A stretch of 64,000 nt of DNA from Lateolabrax maculatus (Eukaryota; Chordata; Actinopteri; Acropomatiformes; Lateolabracidae): NCBI GenBank assembly GCA_031216445.1, contig CM062202.1:21685001-21749000 (forward strand). Direction: 5' to 3'. Below the pieces are notes generated by a model. It made no database searches, was not told where the DNA came from, and worked only from the letters and a program-made list of their open reading frames with translations. Made by a program: the position numbers and the translations under genes. Positions 35,173 through 48,043 of this stretch are shown in pieces (within the stretch, counting starts at the first letter, position 1; each line of letters starts with the position of its first letter).

Positions 35173-36830
35173 GACTCCTGCTCGTCTGTCAATCACAACA
35201 ACAGCGCGTGGAGGGAGGGCGGGGCCCCGGGGAGCACGCAGGCCGTGACGTAAGACGCACGGCGCCTACGTGCGGTCGGCCGTCGTGTCCGGAACATCGG
35301 CGCCACCCGGTGGCCAAACCGCAGCATGACACCCGACCGGCCATTCAAGAAACTTTTCGAAATCAGAGGATAAGTGAGAATAAAATTAGACGGCACGATG
35401 CCCTCACAGACTCATATAATCTGTGTGTACTCTGCAGTGGATTTCTAAAGTTTAGATCAATTAGGCAAACCAAACAAAATCCACATATCCCATAAATGTG
35501 TCCCACTATTTTTTTTTAACGGGCAACTAACTCATAATCACAGCAATACACGCGGACTCAGAGGGTCCATTTGACTGGCGCAGGGTGTTTTATTGGAGCA
35601 GTGCTGCCATGTTGGAGCTGCTTGCTAATGTTCATTAAATATTTGTTAGCACAGATCTATAAATATCACATGTCACTGAATGGCTTCAGAGCGGCGCCAC
35701 TGCTGCTAACATGACATGGAGAGAGAAACTCCAGCATTGCCTCTCTGACAGTCCTGGCTGAGCTCCATCCCACCTTCCCCTCCTTACCTAGATTGTTTCT
35801 TCACTTCATTAAAGGATTAGTTTAATGTTGCGGTAAGTTCAGGGAGACACTAACAGTTTGAACAGGCCTTAGTCTCGGGTAACGCATTCGTCCGCATATA
35901 AAAAAAACAATGGTACAAGATACGGGCAAGAAAGTGCGCAAGCGGGGGCGCAGATGGGGAGGAATTAAAGAAGGAATTAAGGGTGGAGGGGTGAGGAGAT
36001 TGGAGAGGGTCCCAGCCTTTCTCCGGGCTCAACAATGAGAGACAAATGTCTGAAAGAATCAATTATAGGCCGACTCCCAACCCATCGCCCCTGATTAATG
36101 AATAATTAAAGCTGCTCAGTGCACGGCTACCTGGCATAGATAATATAGGATTAACCATGGGTCTATCAACATGCCACCACTACTGTAAGGTTATGTAGAC
36201 GCAACGTCTCTTAATTTGTCCTAATAGATTGGAGACACTTGTTACTGAGGGGTATCCTATACTATAAAATAATTTATATAGTTTAACTTTACTTTAGTTG
36301 ACCACCTTTATATGTTGACTCTACGTTTTAGGGAAATTAAGTGACACTTTTCTGAATAAAAGGTGCATTGTTTTTTTCTATAGTCCTACCAGTTGTTTCT
36401 TGCAGGCCTATAATAAGCACATAGGTGAAGTAACACCTGGCCGATACCTCACTAATACCATTATCCACCTGCTGTCCCAACGCATACATGCAAAGAAAAC
36501 ATTATTATAAATTGCAATTTTCAATATATATTATTTTCTCTTTAGGATCCATTCATCCCCAGCCTTCAGTATGAAAATGTGTCCGTCAAGTTGCCACTTC
36601 TATGATGTGATGCGGTTTGGGGACCGGCCGGTGCAGAGTCAGACCCGCAACAATGAGCAAGAGAGAACTGGCATCCTCAGACTGACAGACAGTCCCGCAA
36701 CCCAACCTTCACATAACTGTAGACGGTTTTTTTTTTTTTTTTTTGAATAATATAAAGTCGGAACTGGGGGATGGCTTTGCCCTTACAAGTCCGAGGCGGG
36801 ACTGTGGTCCACTTTAAGCGCTGTCCCCGC

Positions 36831-36896
36831 TGGTACTTGTAGTGCGCTCGTCCTCGGCACGTCTCATGTTGACATGCGTAAAAGACTACACTTCCC
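36831..36896. promoter_or_regulatory. dpf1: Pair of inverted ZNF143/STAF-type sites in the dpf1 promoter
   Basis: ACTACACTTCCC at 36885-36896 fits the ACTACANTTCCC core exactly. TGGTACTTGTAGT at 36831-36843 fits the reverse form TGGGANTTGTAGT with one mismatch. The two lie 41 bp apart, upstream of the dpf1 start, where such sites usually occur near vertebrate promoters. Confidence 0.5.
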
Positions 36897-36926
36897 CAAA
36901 GCTGTCACGGAGCGCTCCCGCCTCCC

Positions 36927-36931
36927 ATTGG
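36927..36931 (-). promoter_or_regulatory. dpf1: Inverted CCAAT box
   Basis: ATTGG inside CCCATTGGCTG, about 110 bp upstream of the dpf1 MATAVQ start, in the GC-rich proximal promoter. Confidence 0.4.
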
Positions 36932-37040
36932 CTGCTCGCTCCAGCCGCAGCCCCAGAGAATGAATGAAATTGAAATAGCTGCTACATTACATGTACAATA
37001 CCGGGCTCTGCAGTGTTGCATTCTATCATACTATATCAAA

Positions 37041-37072
37041 ATGGCCACAGCGGTACAGAACCCCCTCAAATC
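37041..37072 (+). CDS. dpf1: dpf1 coding exon 1
   Basis: 32 nt, MATAVQNPLK plus TC, with donor GTAAGT. The ATG context AAAATGG is near-optimal and MAT is the conserved start. An in-frame upstream ATG at 36960 would add 27 residues (MNEIEIAATLHVQYR and onward) if the transcript includes it. Confidence 0.9.
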
Positions 37073-39461
37073 GTAAGTACAACACATTTCCTGAGCGTTT
37101 GCGCTTTTTTTCTATTCGTGCATGCTGTCAGTGCAATTTAAGACCCTTAAATTCCCAGATATTTCTCAGCATGATTACCAACACATCTATACATGCAATG
37201 CATACAGCAGAGATGGAGATAATGTCAGCGGAGGCGAATCAGCCCTAAAGAAAAGTTATATTTGAATCTGACGGGGGGGCTCTGTTTTTTTGTTGGCATG
37301 AGGGGATTATTGTGCGCTCCGATGCAATTCATATAGCCTAACCGTTTCCCTGAGCCAACAGCGGCGTGTGTGCAGGGATATGGAGGAATGCTGGAGGTAG
37401 ATTTGGGTGACCCGGTATGTCCCTTGCCAGAGTAGCCAGCCAAGATCACGGTCAGCGCCAGGCTGGGGTGGCAGGCTGGCCGGGAGGCAGGGAGCTTAGA
37501 TGGCTTTACAGTACCTGTGTGCACATTTTTTTTTTTTTTTTGGACAGAGAGGGGGTAAACAGGTAGGCAGGAGGAGGCTCACTGCTCGGGGGTTTGGGCT
37601 GCAGCGCTACCTTTCCTGCCGGACCTCTCGAAAATATAGAAGCTGAGGTAAATACGCTGGTGTACGGCTCCAACTCCGGCACTTGCTTTCATCTCCCGCG
37701 CCTATAATAAAGCCTATAATAACATCTAAATTGCAATCTGGCGTCAACGCGCATCTTAACGGACATTTATTTCGGCTAATGGTTCTTTAAACGGGTGGAT
37801 TTCCCGTGAAGTTTCTCCTGCAATGATCCCCTTTGTGCAGTTTTTTTTTTTTTTTTTTTCTCGTCTTTTTTTGTTTTTCCGAGACTGGTTTCAGCGGAAT
37901 GCAGACGCCTGCTGCCCGCCTGGGCTCCCGGCCAAAAAGGTGGCTGATGTGCGTCTGTCAGCGGGTACTTACACAGATCTAGCCGAACCCCCCCCCCCCC
38001 ACCCCCTCCCAAAAAAAATAGCACCAATATAAACATGCAACCCAGGAGTGTTTGAGCACACAAAAGATGCAGCTCAGGCAGTTTGAAACAAAGAAAAGTC
38101 ATGGACCTGTGTGTAAAAGCAGGGGCGCACATCGGATGCTGCACAGGTTTCACCTGAGCAGGGATATGGGATATAGACTGTCTGCCTCTCTGTCTGTCTG
38201 TCTGTCTGTCAGCCTCTGTGAGATGCAGACTCAGGCGACATTTCGTGCAAATCCATGAACGACTGCCCTGTACGTGCCTGCTTTGAAGAGCACTTCACAG
38301 GAGAGAGGAAACTGGAATGGTACTGATCGGGCGACTGTGTGCTGCCCTAATTGACTGTGATACTATTTTAGTGTTTTGGCCAACTGCATTTTACTCACAC
38401 TAAAGCACACACCTCAATAACAGAGAAAACAAAAGACGTAAGATTGATAATTCCAAGGTTTAATTATGTTCAGATAGTCTGGTCTCCACTAATGTCATGT
38501 GATGATGGGACAGGAATGGACAGGTGGACTGGATGGAGGCTGTAATGTGGGGCCTTCGAGCTCATCGCTACCTCTCCTCTCCTCTCCTCTCCTCTCCTTG
38601 TCTTCCTCTTCTTCCTCCTCTCCTCTATGGGATGTTCATCCAAGCAGAGCCAACGTGTGGCCAGATTGCTCCCAGAGGCCCCTCACTGACACCATGTCAA
38701 GGGGATTAAATGGACTGATTTGCATGGAATATATGTGGTACCAGGACAGAGAGGGAGACGAGAGAGAGAGAACAGGGTAGGAAAAGAGAGAAAGGTGAAA
38801 AAAAAAAAAAAAAAGAAGGGGCTCAGGGCCAGAAACTAATGAACTAGCGCCCAATTTTCTATGGTGGTCTTACATTGATTTTAAAGTGCTTAAAGTTAGA
38901 CAAAAAGGGGGCAAAAAGAAGAACAAAGCAGCCAAGTTGTTAGCCAGATTGAGACCTGCGGGGATGCTGGCACTCTGTTTCGCCACAGCATCTGACTCTA
39001 TGTGCTATAATAAAGCTGAATGTATTTATTACACAAGGCCACAGCAATCAACGCTGCCTTTAACATCTCACCAACTGTATAAATGCCATCGTTACGCAGT
39101 ATGGGTTTAACTACGTCCCAGTTACCACACTGAGATCGGATTTTAAACAAGCCCTGGTAATTAGCATGTCGACAAACAAACTTGCTATTAGAGGCTTACA
39201 AATTAGAGGCCTATCCAGTAAAATGGGCCAAACAACTAGAAAAATTTGGTTCAGTGTCGGCACTAATAGGGTGGCTGCCTGTGCGCCGGAGACAATGCCT
39301 GTTGTGTCCCTAAATGTCCCTAAACTTTGTGGAATCTCAGCGATAAATTACGATTAATTCAGCGGATGTAAATTCTCTGGGAAGCCTTTCCAATTGTTGC
39401 CCATCACCCAGCCAAGTGTGAGTGGGCCTTGCAGTGTACAATGCAGTGTGATAGCCAGTTG

Positions 39462-39527
<66 letters not shown>

Positions 39528-40639
39528 GTACAGTGGTGGGTTCATTTGTGTGTGAAGGCAAATCAGTGGAGGAGAGCAGCTAGCCCCAATCTACTGGGCA
39601 TTTCCCCACCAGCCCTCTTACCGTCTATCTCTCTGCTGGATTAGAGACTTGTTTAATCTCTCTTTCTCTCCTTCTCCTCTGCTTCCCTCTCCATCTCTAT
39701 CCCTCTTATGTTGCTCTCGGTCCTCCCCATCACCCCTGCTGCCCCGTCTTCCACACTCCCTCCCTCCTTCTTCATCACTTTCTCCATCCATCACTCTTTT
39801 TCGCCATCTCCCTTTTGTTCAGCCATTTCCTCTCCGTCTCGCTCGCTCTCTCGTTTCCATTTTCCTTATTTTTTGGCCTCAAACCATCTGAGCCCTCCAA
39901 GTCGCTTACCCTCAACACCCCCAACCCCCCACCCTCCTCCACAGTTCTTTACATTGTGAATCAAGGCATGTCACTACTTCTCTATATTAAATTCTCAATG
40001 CATTTTGTCAAATCCCTTTAAATCTTGTTGGATAGCTTATTCCAAAGAGTTCCTTTAGAGGGATTTACTGTAGATTTGGAGTATTTGCTAGTCCACTGTT
40101 CATACCAAATTATGCTATCTCTCCATTAGTGGCCTCAGAGTGTTTTGCTGGCTACAAAGGGGATATGAGGATCCTACCTCCAAATGGTTGCGTTCAATTC
40201 TGACATTTCCTGCATATGAAGTAGAGGGTAAAATCCTTAAAAATTAAAGTACTTCATTTCAGTTAAATTAAATTGACAGTAGAAATTAGACTTTACGAAT
40301 TAGTCAAAATGGCAGTTAGATGTAGCGTACATTTCGGCAATATTACTTCTTTGTTGCTGGTTAGAGGGGGAGATGTAGATAACAGTGTGCTGTGGTATTG
40401 GCAGAGGTTGTGGCAGGGCCTATATGATATTATTTCTGCCCTGCCTGACTGAGCCGAGCTAAATGAGTTCCATGTAATAACCGGCTCTGTGTGCAAACAG
40501 CCCCACGTGATGGTTGAAACCACAGCCTGAGCATCCATTTCTAGATCTTTCTTTCTCTTTCAATCTCTCCCTTTCATTCCCTCACTCGCTCATTTGTGGT
40601 ATCACCCGTGTGGATGGAGACACACGCACACACGCACAT

Positions 40640-40672
<33 letters not shown>

Positions 40673-42328
40673 CACAATAGGAATACAGTTGCACTCTCTC
40701 ATTCCCTTTCTTGCTCTGAGTTTTTTCTTCATTCGTATGGGAGTAAGCCTGGGGTCTGATGTTTTTAAGGGTATTTCTTTTTTCAACTTATTCCTTTCAT
40801 CATCCCCTTATTTAGACTTTCTATCTGTTTTACTTTGTCTTTTTGTGAGAAGACAGGATAGAGAGAGACTGAGAGAAAGAGAGAGACATAGATAAGTATT
40901 TTTAGCTCTATGACCTATTTCTCCAGTGCTACCTAACTGACTGTCAGTCAGCTCCACTGCTTTGGGATTGCGTGACTTCCAGCCAGGAAATTTTGAATTT
41001 GTAGTTTTGTTGGTTGCAAACTGTAGTCCAAATGCAAAACGCGTAGTGGGAGAAGGAGAGAATGAATTAACCCAAATCTCTCCTCTCCTCTCCTCTCCTC
41101 TCCTCAGCATTATTTCTTCTCTCTTGTCATTCCCCATTTGTATTATTCCCAGTGTCTGTACGTGTCCAGTGGATCCCTATCAGGAGTTGTAGAGGGTGGA
41201 GTCAACACAAACCAATGGCTGCTTCCCTCTGCAGCTCTTTAATAAGGATGCAGACTGGGGGGGGGGGGGGGGGGGTGCTAAGAAAACACACACACACACA
41301 CGCACTCACACGTGCACATCCAGATACAGAGGTAGGGAATCCATCGCCATAATAAGAGGCCAAGTGCAGTGGTGATAAATCTCACCTGAAGGAGCTGTTC
41401 AGAGGCAGATTGCCTTACCCTGATGTACTGCCCTCAATACACACTGCATCTAGCTTCGGGCTATATACACCCACACACATATAGACCAGGAATGCATGCA
41501 CACACAAATACAAACAGGCAGCATGCATTAATAGGTATGCATTAATGTGAGTGTGCATGCATATGTGCAGAAGACAAAAACATGCAGACCCACAAACAGG
41601 AAACATGCACACATACATACACAGAGAGGCCCATGATTCACAGTTTTAGAGTGACTCCAAGATAACCACACCCAGTGGACAACGAGGGAGATACACACAG
41701 GAAATGAAACGTAACTCTTCATTAAAATCACACATAGCAGGCAACACAAAGTTCTGCCAAAAATGACATGATCTGTTGCATGGCTCTGCCTCTGTCTACC
41801 TTCCTCACTCTGCCTTTCTGTCTGTCAGATCTCTCGTCACGTTCAAATATGCAAACAGTCAGTTGCCGATACGCACACACACACACACACACACGCACAC
41901 ACTACACAAACATGCAGATGCAGTGATGTGACAGCAATTTGAGGAAACTGACGTTTTCCAGCTGGTAGTGTGGCAGACGTCCGCTCCTGCACATACACTG
42001 CCACTTACACACACACATACACACACACACACACACTAACTCCTTTCTGTCCATCTGTCTGTCTGTCACTGTCACACTGAGTGTGTGTCCTCTTTGTCTT
42101 TGTGACTGACATGCACTCTGTCAATACACACACACACAAACACAAAGGTATGTCTGTACCTGTTTTCCTTAACTCACATACTGTAGGAGCTGGACTGCAT
42201 TAGTGTGTGTGCACTGCAATGTGTGTGTCCAGACAGCATTTCTTCTTCTACTGCATCAGTGCTCATGTGTGTATATGTGTGTGTATGTGTGCATGTGCAG
42301 CCTTCCCTTATATATTTTAGTACTCCAG

Positions 42329-42370
<42 letters not shown>

Positions 42371-42761
42371 ATGTGTGTATATCTTTTTGCCACTGCAGCC
42401 TAGCAATCTTCAAAAGAACAGGAAAATGTGTTCATGCGCACATGCACACACACACAGATTGGGAAAAGAGAGAAAAAAGACAAATCATTTCACTGAGAGA
42501 GAGAGAGAGAGAGAGAGAGAGCAAGAAGAAATTGAATTGAGGGTGGTGAGGATGGGGGGAGGTGGAGGGAGGAAGAAGAGGAGGAGGGGGGAATTGGTAA
42601 GGGTGATATTGCATAGTTTAATCTGTTGAGTTCAGCCATGGAGGAGCTGGGTTGGGGGGAGGGGAGGAACAGTACAGTAGTAGGCCGCCTGATATTAGTT
42701 CTCCACTGTGCACACACACACACACACACATTGGTGCTGTCTGGCCTTCAGAGCATTATTT

Positions 42762-42802
<41 letters not shown>

Positions 42803-43827
42803 TGTGTGAGTAACTGCACAGATGGACAATGGTGGATGAGACAGGTGTGTGGACCAGGTGTACAGACTTGAGTATGTAGGCACAAGTGTTTTTACAGGCT
42901 TAAAACTAACCCATACACACACACATACACACAGCTAACAGCCCTAGTCTCGGCAGCATTTGCTAAATAATCCAAAGTGCAAATCACTCCTATACAATCT
43001 GCCCTCAGCCCTCAAGAAGCCATTTACATGTAGACTACTTCATTTCCTTCTGGTTTAATTACCTTATTTCACCCAGTTGGAAACCACTATTGAAATGAAA
43101 TCCTTTGTTGCCACTGACGTTTTTTTGTAATTGTGGACTCATTTTTATAATTTCCTCATATTTCTCATTTACTTTTCCAATGATGTGATTTCACCTCTAG
43201 GTGGAGCCCTCTGTTTCTCTATTGGCTGGGGAAACAGCTAATTGGTGTGGTTAATTGCACCGTAACCACAAAATGCTGCCGGCAGTGTGTGTGTGTGTGT
43301 GCGTGTGTGTGTGTTTTAGCAGAGTGTGGATGCAACACTGGACTGAGACTCCGTATGTGCTGAAGTGGACTGCTTCTGCTGGATGGGACTTGAGGGATCA
43401 CCCAGAGATACAGACAATAGCTTACCCGGTGTGTACCTGGTGGGGTGGCTGTTCTTTTTAGGGAGGCTGTATGTCTACTGCCTGTCAGCAGCACCAGTGT
43501 CTGTGTGCATGTGTGTGTGTGTGTGTGTGTGTGTCTGTGTGTGCTCCCAGTCTTCCCAGTTTCCTCAGTGTTTTCGTGGAGGCCTCTCCCTCCCTGCTGT
43601 TTGCCTAGTGCAGGCTGAGGCAGACAGCTCAATGCGGGTTTAGGATTCACACACACTCACACACACACACTTCATGCTCCAGGCACCCTCATTCCATTGC
43701 TTCATCAAATCTTGATTTGGTTTTAGGTTCATAATACTGTATATATTGTGTATTGCATGCACGTTAGTGTATGTTCTTTTTGCTGTGCCTGAACACTTTA
43801 TGTGCATGTATTTGGTTGCATATATGG

Positions 43828-43872
<45 letters not shown>

Positions 43873-46800
43873 CACATGCATGCATGAGTACAGGTGTCCT
43901 TTGTATATTTTGTGCCCTTGCACAGCACAGGCCTGTGTGATTGTCATTTCCGTCATGTCTGCCTAGACATTTTCGGTAGTCAGCTCCAGCTTGTTGGAGA
44001 GTTGACACTACGCCAGTTAATTCCAAAAACTGCTTGTATTACTCTCTGCGCTTGCGAGTCGTCTGTGTGCATCCATTTGTGAAAAATATAGCTGGAATAA
44101 ACCTGAACTAGAAATGAATGTTGAAAGCATTACAAAAATTAAAACGATTGGAGTTGTATAATTAGTTATCATGCTGAATGAGGCGTATACCCACAGTTTG
44201 TGTGTGTGTTGGTGCAGAATCAGGTTTCGGCTTTCCTTCATCGGCTGTGTGGTTTGATGATTGGCAGTTTGGTTTCTCTGTGCTTCTCCCTGTGGTCTGT
44301 GTTTTCAGCAACTGCTTGGTTGGTAGGACCACAGTGGCCACAGGCCAGAGTCGGTGCGGCTGTGAGAGTTCACCCTTCTACATACAAGAAAATCCTCTGT
44401 GTTAACATGTATGACATGAGTCTTTCTTCCTTGTCTGTTAAAGAAGAAGTTTGACATTTAGGGATATTCCCTTATTTGCTTTGTCTCTGAAAGTTAGATA
44501 AGAGGATTCAAGCCACTCTTATATCTGTAGGGTAAATAGGAAGCCAAGAATCTGTTAGTTTAGCTTAGCATAAAGACTGGAAGCAAGGGGAAACAGCTGG
44601 GCCTGGGCCGTCCACACCAAGAACGATAACTATAAAAATAATACAAATATACCGTGGGCGAACGATATCGCTGGGATCACTTCCAGAGCGATTTGATGAA
44701 TGACAGAAACACTGACAGCAAATCAAAATCCATCAATATCAATTTTCCTGAGCTGGAGCACGCAGCACAAGCTTAACGCCACTGTTTACACAACGTTATC
44801 GTCCATCAGTGCGGATGCTCCCATCGTTATCGTTCTAGTTGTCTTTATAGTTACAGATCTTGGTTTGGAAGTCCCTGTAGAGGTGCTGGTAGGCAGATTA
44901 TATTCCCACCGTGTTGAGGCTTTGTGCTTAGCTAAGCCAACAGTCGGCTGGCTGTGGCTTCATATTTTAATGTACAGAGATGAGCGTGGTATCAATGTTC
45001 TCGGGCAAATGCCCAGCAAGGAAGCAAGCATGCGTATTTCCCACTATGTCGAACTAGTCCTTCTAGTAAACATGTACCTCATTTTATAACGTTTTTATTT
45101 TATCGTGAGTGAGGGAGTAACAGGGTGCTGAATAAAGAATAGTTTTTTCTCTTTGCTATTCAGGTTAGTTATCCTATTTAACCAACCCAATGACAGATAG
45201 CATTTGAGGGAATGTTTGCTGTTCACCCTCTTTCCGCTGTTGCCACCCCCTCGATATGATTTTTGAATCAAGTCTAAGAGCTGAAGATTATTATTTTACA
45301 AATTGATGTTGAGAGTCTGATATTCTCTGATGGCTATTTGCAGCTGAATTAGGGATTTCATGATCCAGAAAAATGTGTCTGCAGCCCTCTGTTAAACGAC
45401 AGAGAGCTAAAAGATGAAGAAGTGTTATCAGTGAGCCGCGTTTTCTCACAGGTCATCCTGCTCTGTTATTGCAGAGTTCTCTACTTGTTTCTCTCTTTGT
45501 CCATCCTCCCTGTCTTACGCTTTGTCCCTTTCTCACCTCGCCTCTTCCCTTCCCGTCTTTCTGTATTTCTGCCTCTCCCTCTGTGGATGTCACTTTCTTC
45601 TTTTTTGCCATTTTTCTCTCCTCTCATTCCCTCTTCCTTTCTTTCTTCAAGTGTCTTCTCCCAACTTTCTCTCCCTCTCAGCCTCCACTTTGAGTGCCTC
45701 AGCTCTTCTCCCGTACGAGCCTCCAAACAGGCAAACAGTCACGCGGCTCTCCTATCACAATATAATGAGATTGGGAGCACCCAAATTGAAAGAAGCCATT
45801 TTCTACAGCTGTCAACTTATTATCGAGGGGTGCCGACTTATTCCAGTACCTCTGAAGGCAAGGAGAGAGGGATGGAGGTGATGGAGGGATGGAAGGGAGT
45901 GGTTTGAAGTGAGGGGGGTGCTGAGGGACGAGGTGGATGGGGAGCTCAGGGGTAAGCTGTTTTGCATTTTGAATGTTTTCTTTTTTTCTCACTCAGTCTC
46001 TTTCTCTCTGGTATTGCACTTTGGTCACTAGTGCAGCCTTGAAGTCCAAGTCTTTTATTCACCGTGTTCTTCTCAATTTTTAAAAAAGTAGCACGTAAAG
46101 CTTTCTGGACCTGTGTTTTTTTGACTGTGAGTGTTTGGGCACTTCTCAGAGTGTGTGAGTGTTTAGTCTCCCTCTTCCTGACTATTTATATGTAAACATT
46201 AGGTATATTTGTGTCTGAGGGAATGGTGGCTTTTCCATTTTGGCCAGGCTTCTGCTGGTACAAACTCTGATTTAAAATTCAAGCATTTAGGTGTTGCTTT
46301 TATCCGCAGCACCTTGCGAGCAGTACCTGACTGGCTGTGTGGATGTAACCTGCTCTTTTTTGGACAGGCCTCTATCCTGCTCCATTCGTCATTCGTTTAT
46401 TAAAGCAATGTGAAACGAGGTGAGAGAAGTTCTGGTGACGCACCTCCAACGTGGCCATAAAATACTCTAATGGTCATACTCAAAGCCGATTGCAGGCGCT
46501 GAGCTGCACAGACACATATTCTCTTCAGCAAAAGGCAAGCAGCTCACTCCCAAAGACACATTAATGGACATGAGCAAAGCATGCCCCATATATTGACGCC
46601 CTGATTACAGCCTTTAAATGTCACATGCCCAGCGATGGCCCGTGAGGTTGCAGAACTGGCTTAGGAGGTTTTGAAGACCTCACCAGCATCTGATGTTAGA
46701 ATAGAGTTTGTCTCTATTTCCAACCAAAACAGTTTGATTGTACTTAACATTTTCCCCCCACCTTTCTACATTTGAAAAATCAGCTTAAATCCAGTTTAAG

Positions 46801-48012
46801 GACATTAAACTGTAAATAATCGTCTTATTGTTTGAGTGTCTTGTCAAAAAGTCACATCTTTTCAAACCTAATTTTGCTTTTATTCGGCTCAAAGATGATT
46901 ATCTGCTCTGTTTGCATCTTTACAGTGTGTTGTTACGGTAGATTTCAATGATTTCCTCAGCCAAGGAGGCTTTTAGTCCCGCAAAGTTTGTTTGCTGTTT
47001 GTCTGTTAATTAGCAGCTATCTCAAAAAAAGTTTTTAACAAATTTCAGTGAGATTTGGCAGAAATTTAGGCCTTGTGCCAAGAGGGAACTGATTAGATAT
47101 TGGTGCAGATACTGCTTATATGTGAGAATTGTTCCTTTTATTAATTCATTTTATGCAATTTAGTTTTCTCCAATACTTATGCATCATCAAATTTGCAATT
47201 TTGACATTTTTGCAAAACAGTTTTTTACAATGACAAATTTGATCTTAAAAAAAAAATTGTATGATACACCATTCACCATTTTCCTGTCACTGTTTGCATG
47301 ATTGTCTTGGATGTAGCCTGTCTTTAAAGGATTTAAACTTGTTTTTGATACTACAAAACTTGTAGTATGTAGTAATAACTTTATTGTCAGACTCGTTTTG
47401 CCCAATGGTCTTCATCAGGGGATAGTCATAGCCTACTTAAAGGGGAAATGATCTGATATTACACATATAAGTGTGTTTAAAGGTGTAGTTGGGGAGCACT
47501 AGCCTTCTGCATATGTGAAAGAAAACAAAAGCTGTGTAAAGCATTTTGTGGCTCCTGAGCAACGTGTGTGAAATTGGATAAATTGCCTCAAGTGATGTCA
47601 CTTGTCACTAAGACTACAATTTTAAAAATGGGGAGTTGGAAAGAAGTGAGCTTACCAGACCTCTGTAGACCGCTCCACATCTCTGCTTGAGGCCAGCAGT
47701 CATGTTGCATTTCGGGTAATGTAGGGAAGAAGAATGCGTAGGACAAGAAAGACAATATCTCTTGTTCTGCATCATCAATTTTGATCCTTTTTTTATACTG
47801 TCCATCTTGAGTCTGACAATGTTATAGGAGTACAATGTTTTTGACATATACTACCATGATGCATAAAGACATACTCTGAGTGTTCCTGCAAAATGAATGA
47901 ATCAATTAATCAGTAACACCTTTTAACTTCTGCACAGAACAAATCCAACAAATCTTTACCACAGCTGCAATGCAATGTTTTTGTGAGGTTGCTGTTGGCC
48001 CAGGCTTGCAGT

Positions 48013-48043
<31 letters not shown>

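Larger units (their letters stand above)
35114..36959. promoter_or_regulatory. Divergent promoter interval between zfyve1-like and dpf1
   Basis: Head-to-head spacing of about 1.9 kb between the two start codons. The zfyve1-like side is GC- and CpG-rich, with a CRE-like TGACGTAA at 35246-35253 and an ETS-type CCGGAA near 35289. The dpf1 side has two ZNF143-type sites and an inverted CCAAT box. The middle (about 35550-36150) is AT-richer, with TAAT-rich stretches that could be enhancer. No coding exon is recognised. Confidence 0.55.

Noticed and set aside
35303..35314. CTCF-like CCACCCGGTGGC
   Set aside because: It has two mismatches to the core motif within a generally CpG-rich promoter, so the evidence is too weak.
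36817..36840. RE1/REST-like site upstream of dpf1
   Set aside because: GCGCTGTCC matches one half-site, but the other half (TGGTACTTGT) is poor and the spacing is 3 nt too long. The second half is better explained as part of a ZNF143-type site.
44700..45089. 129-codon plus-strand open frame
   Set aside because: It lies across the nested transposon pair and resembles no transposase or host protein.
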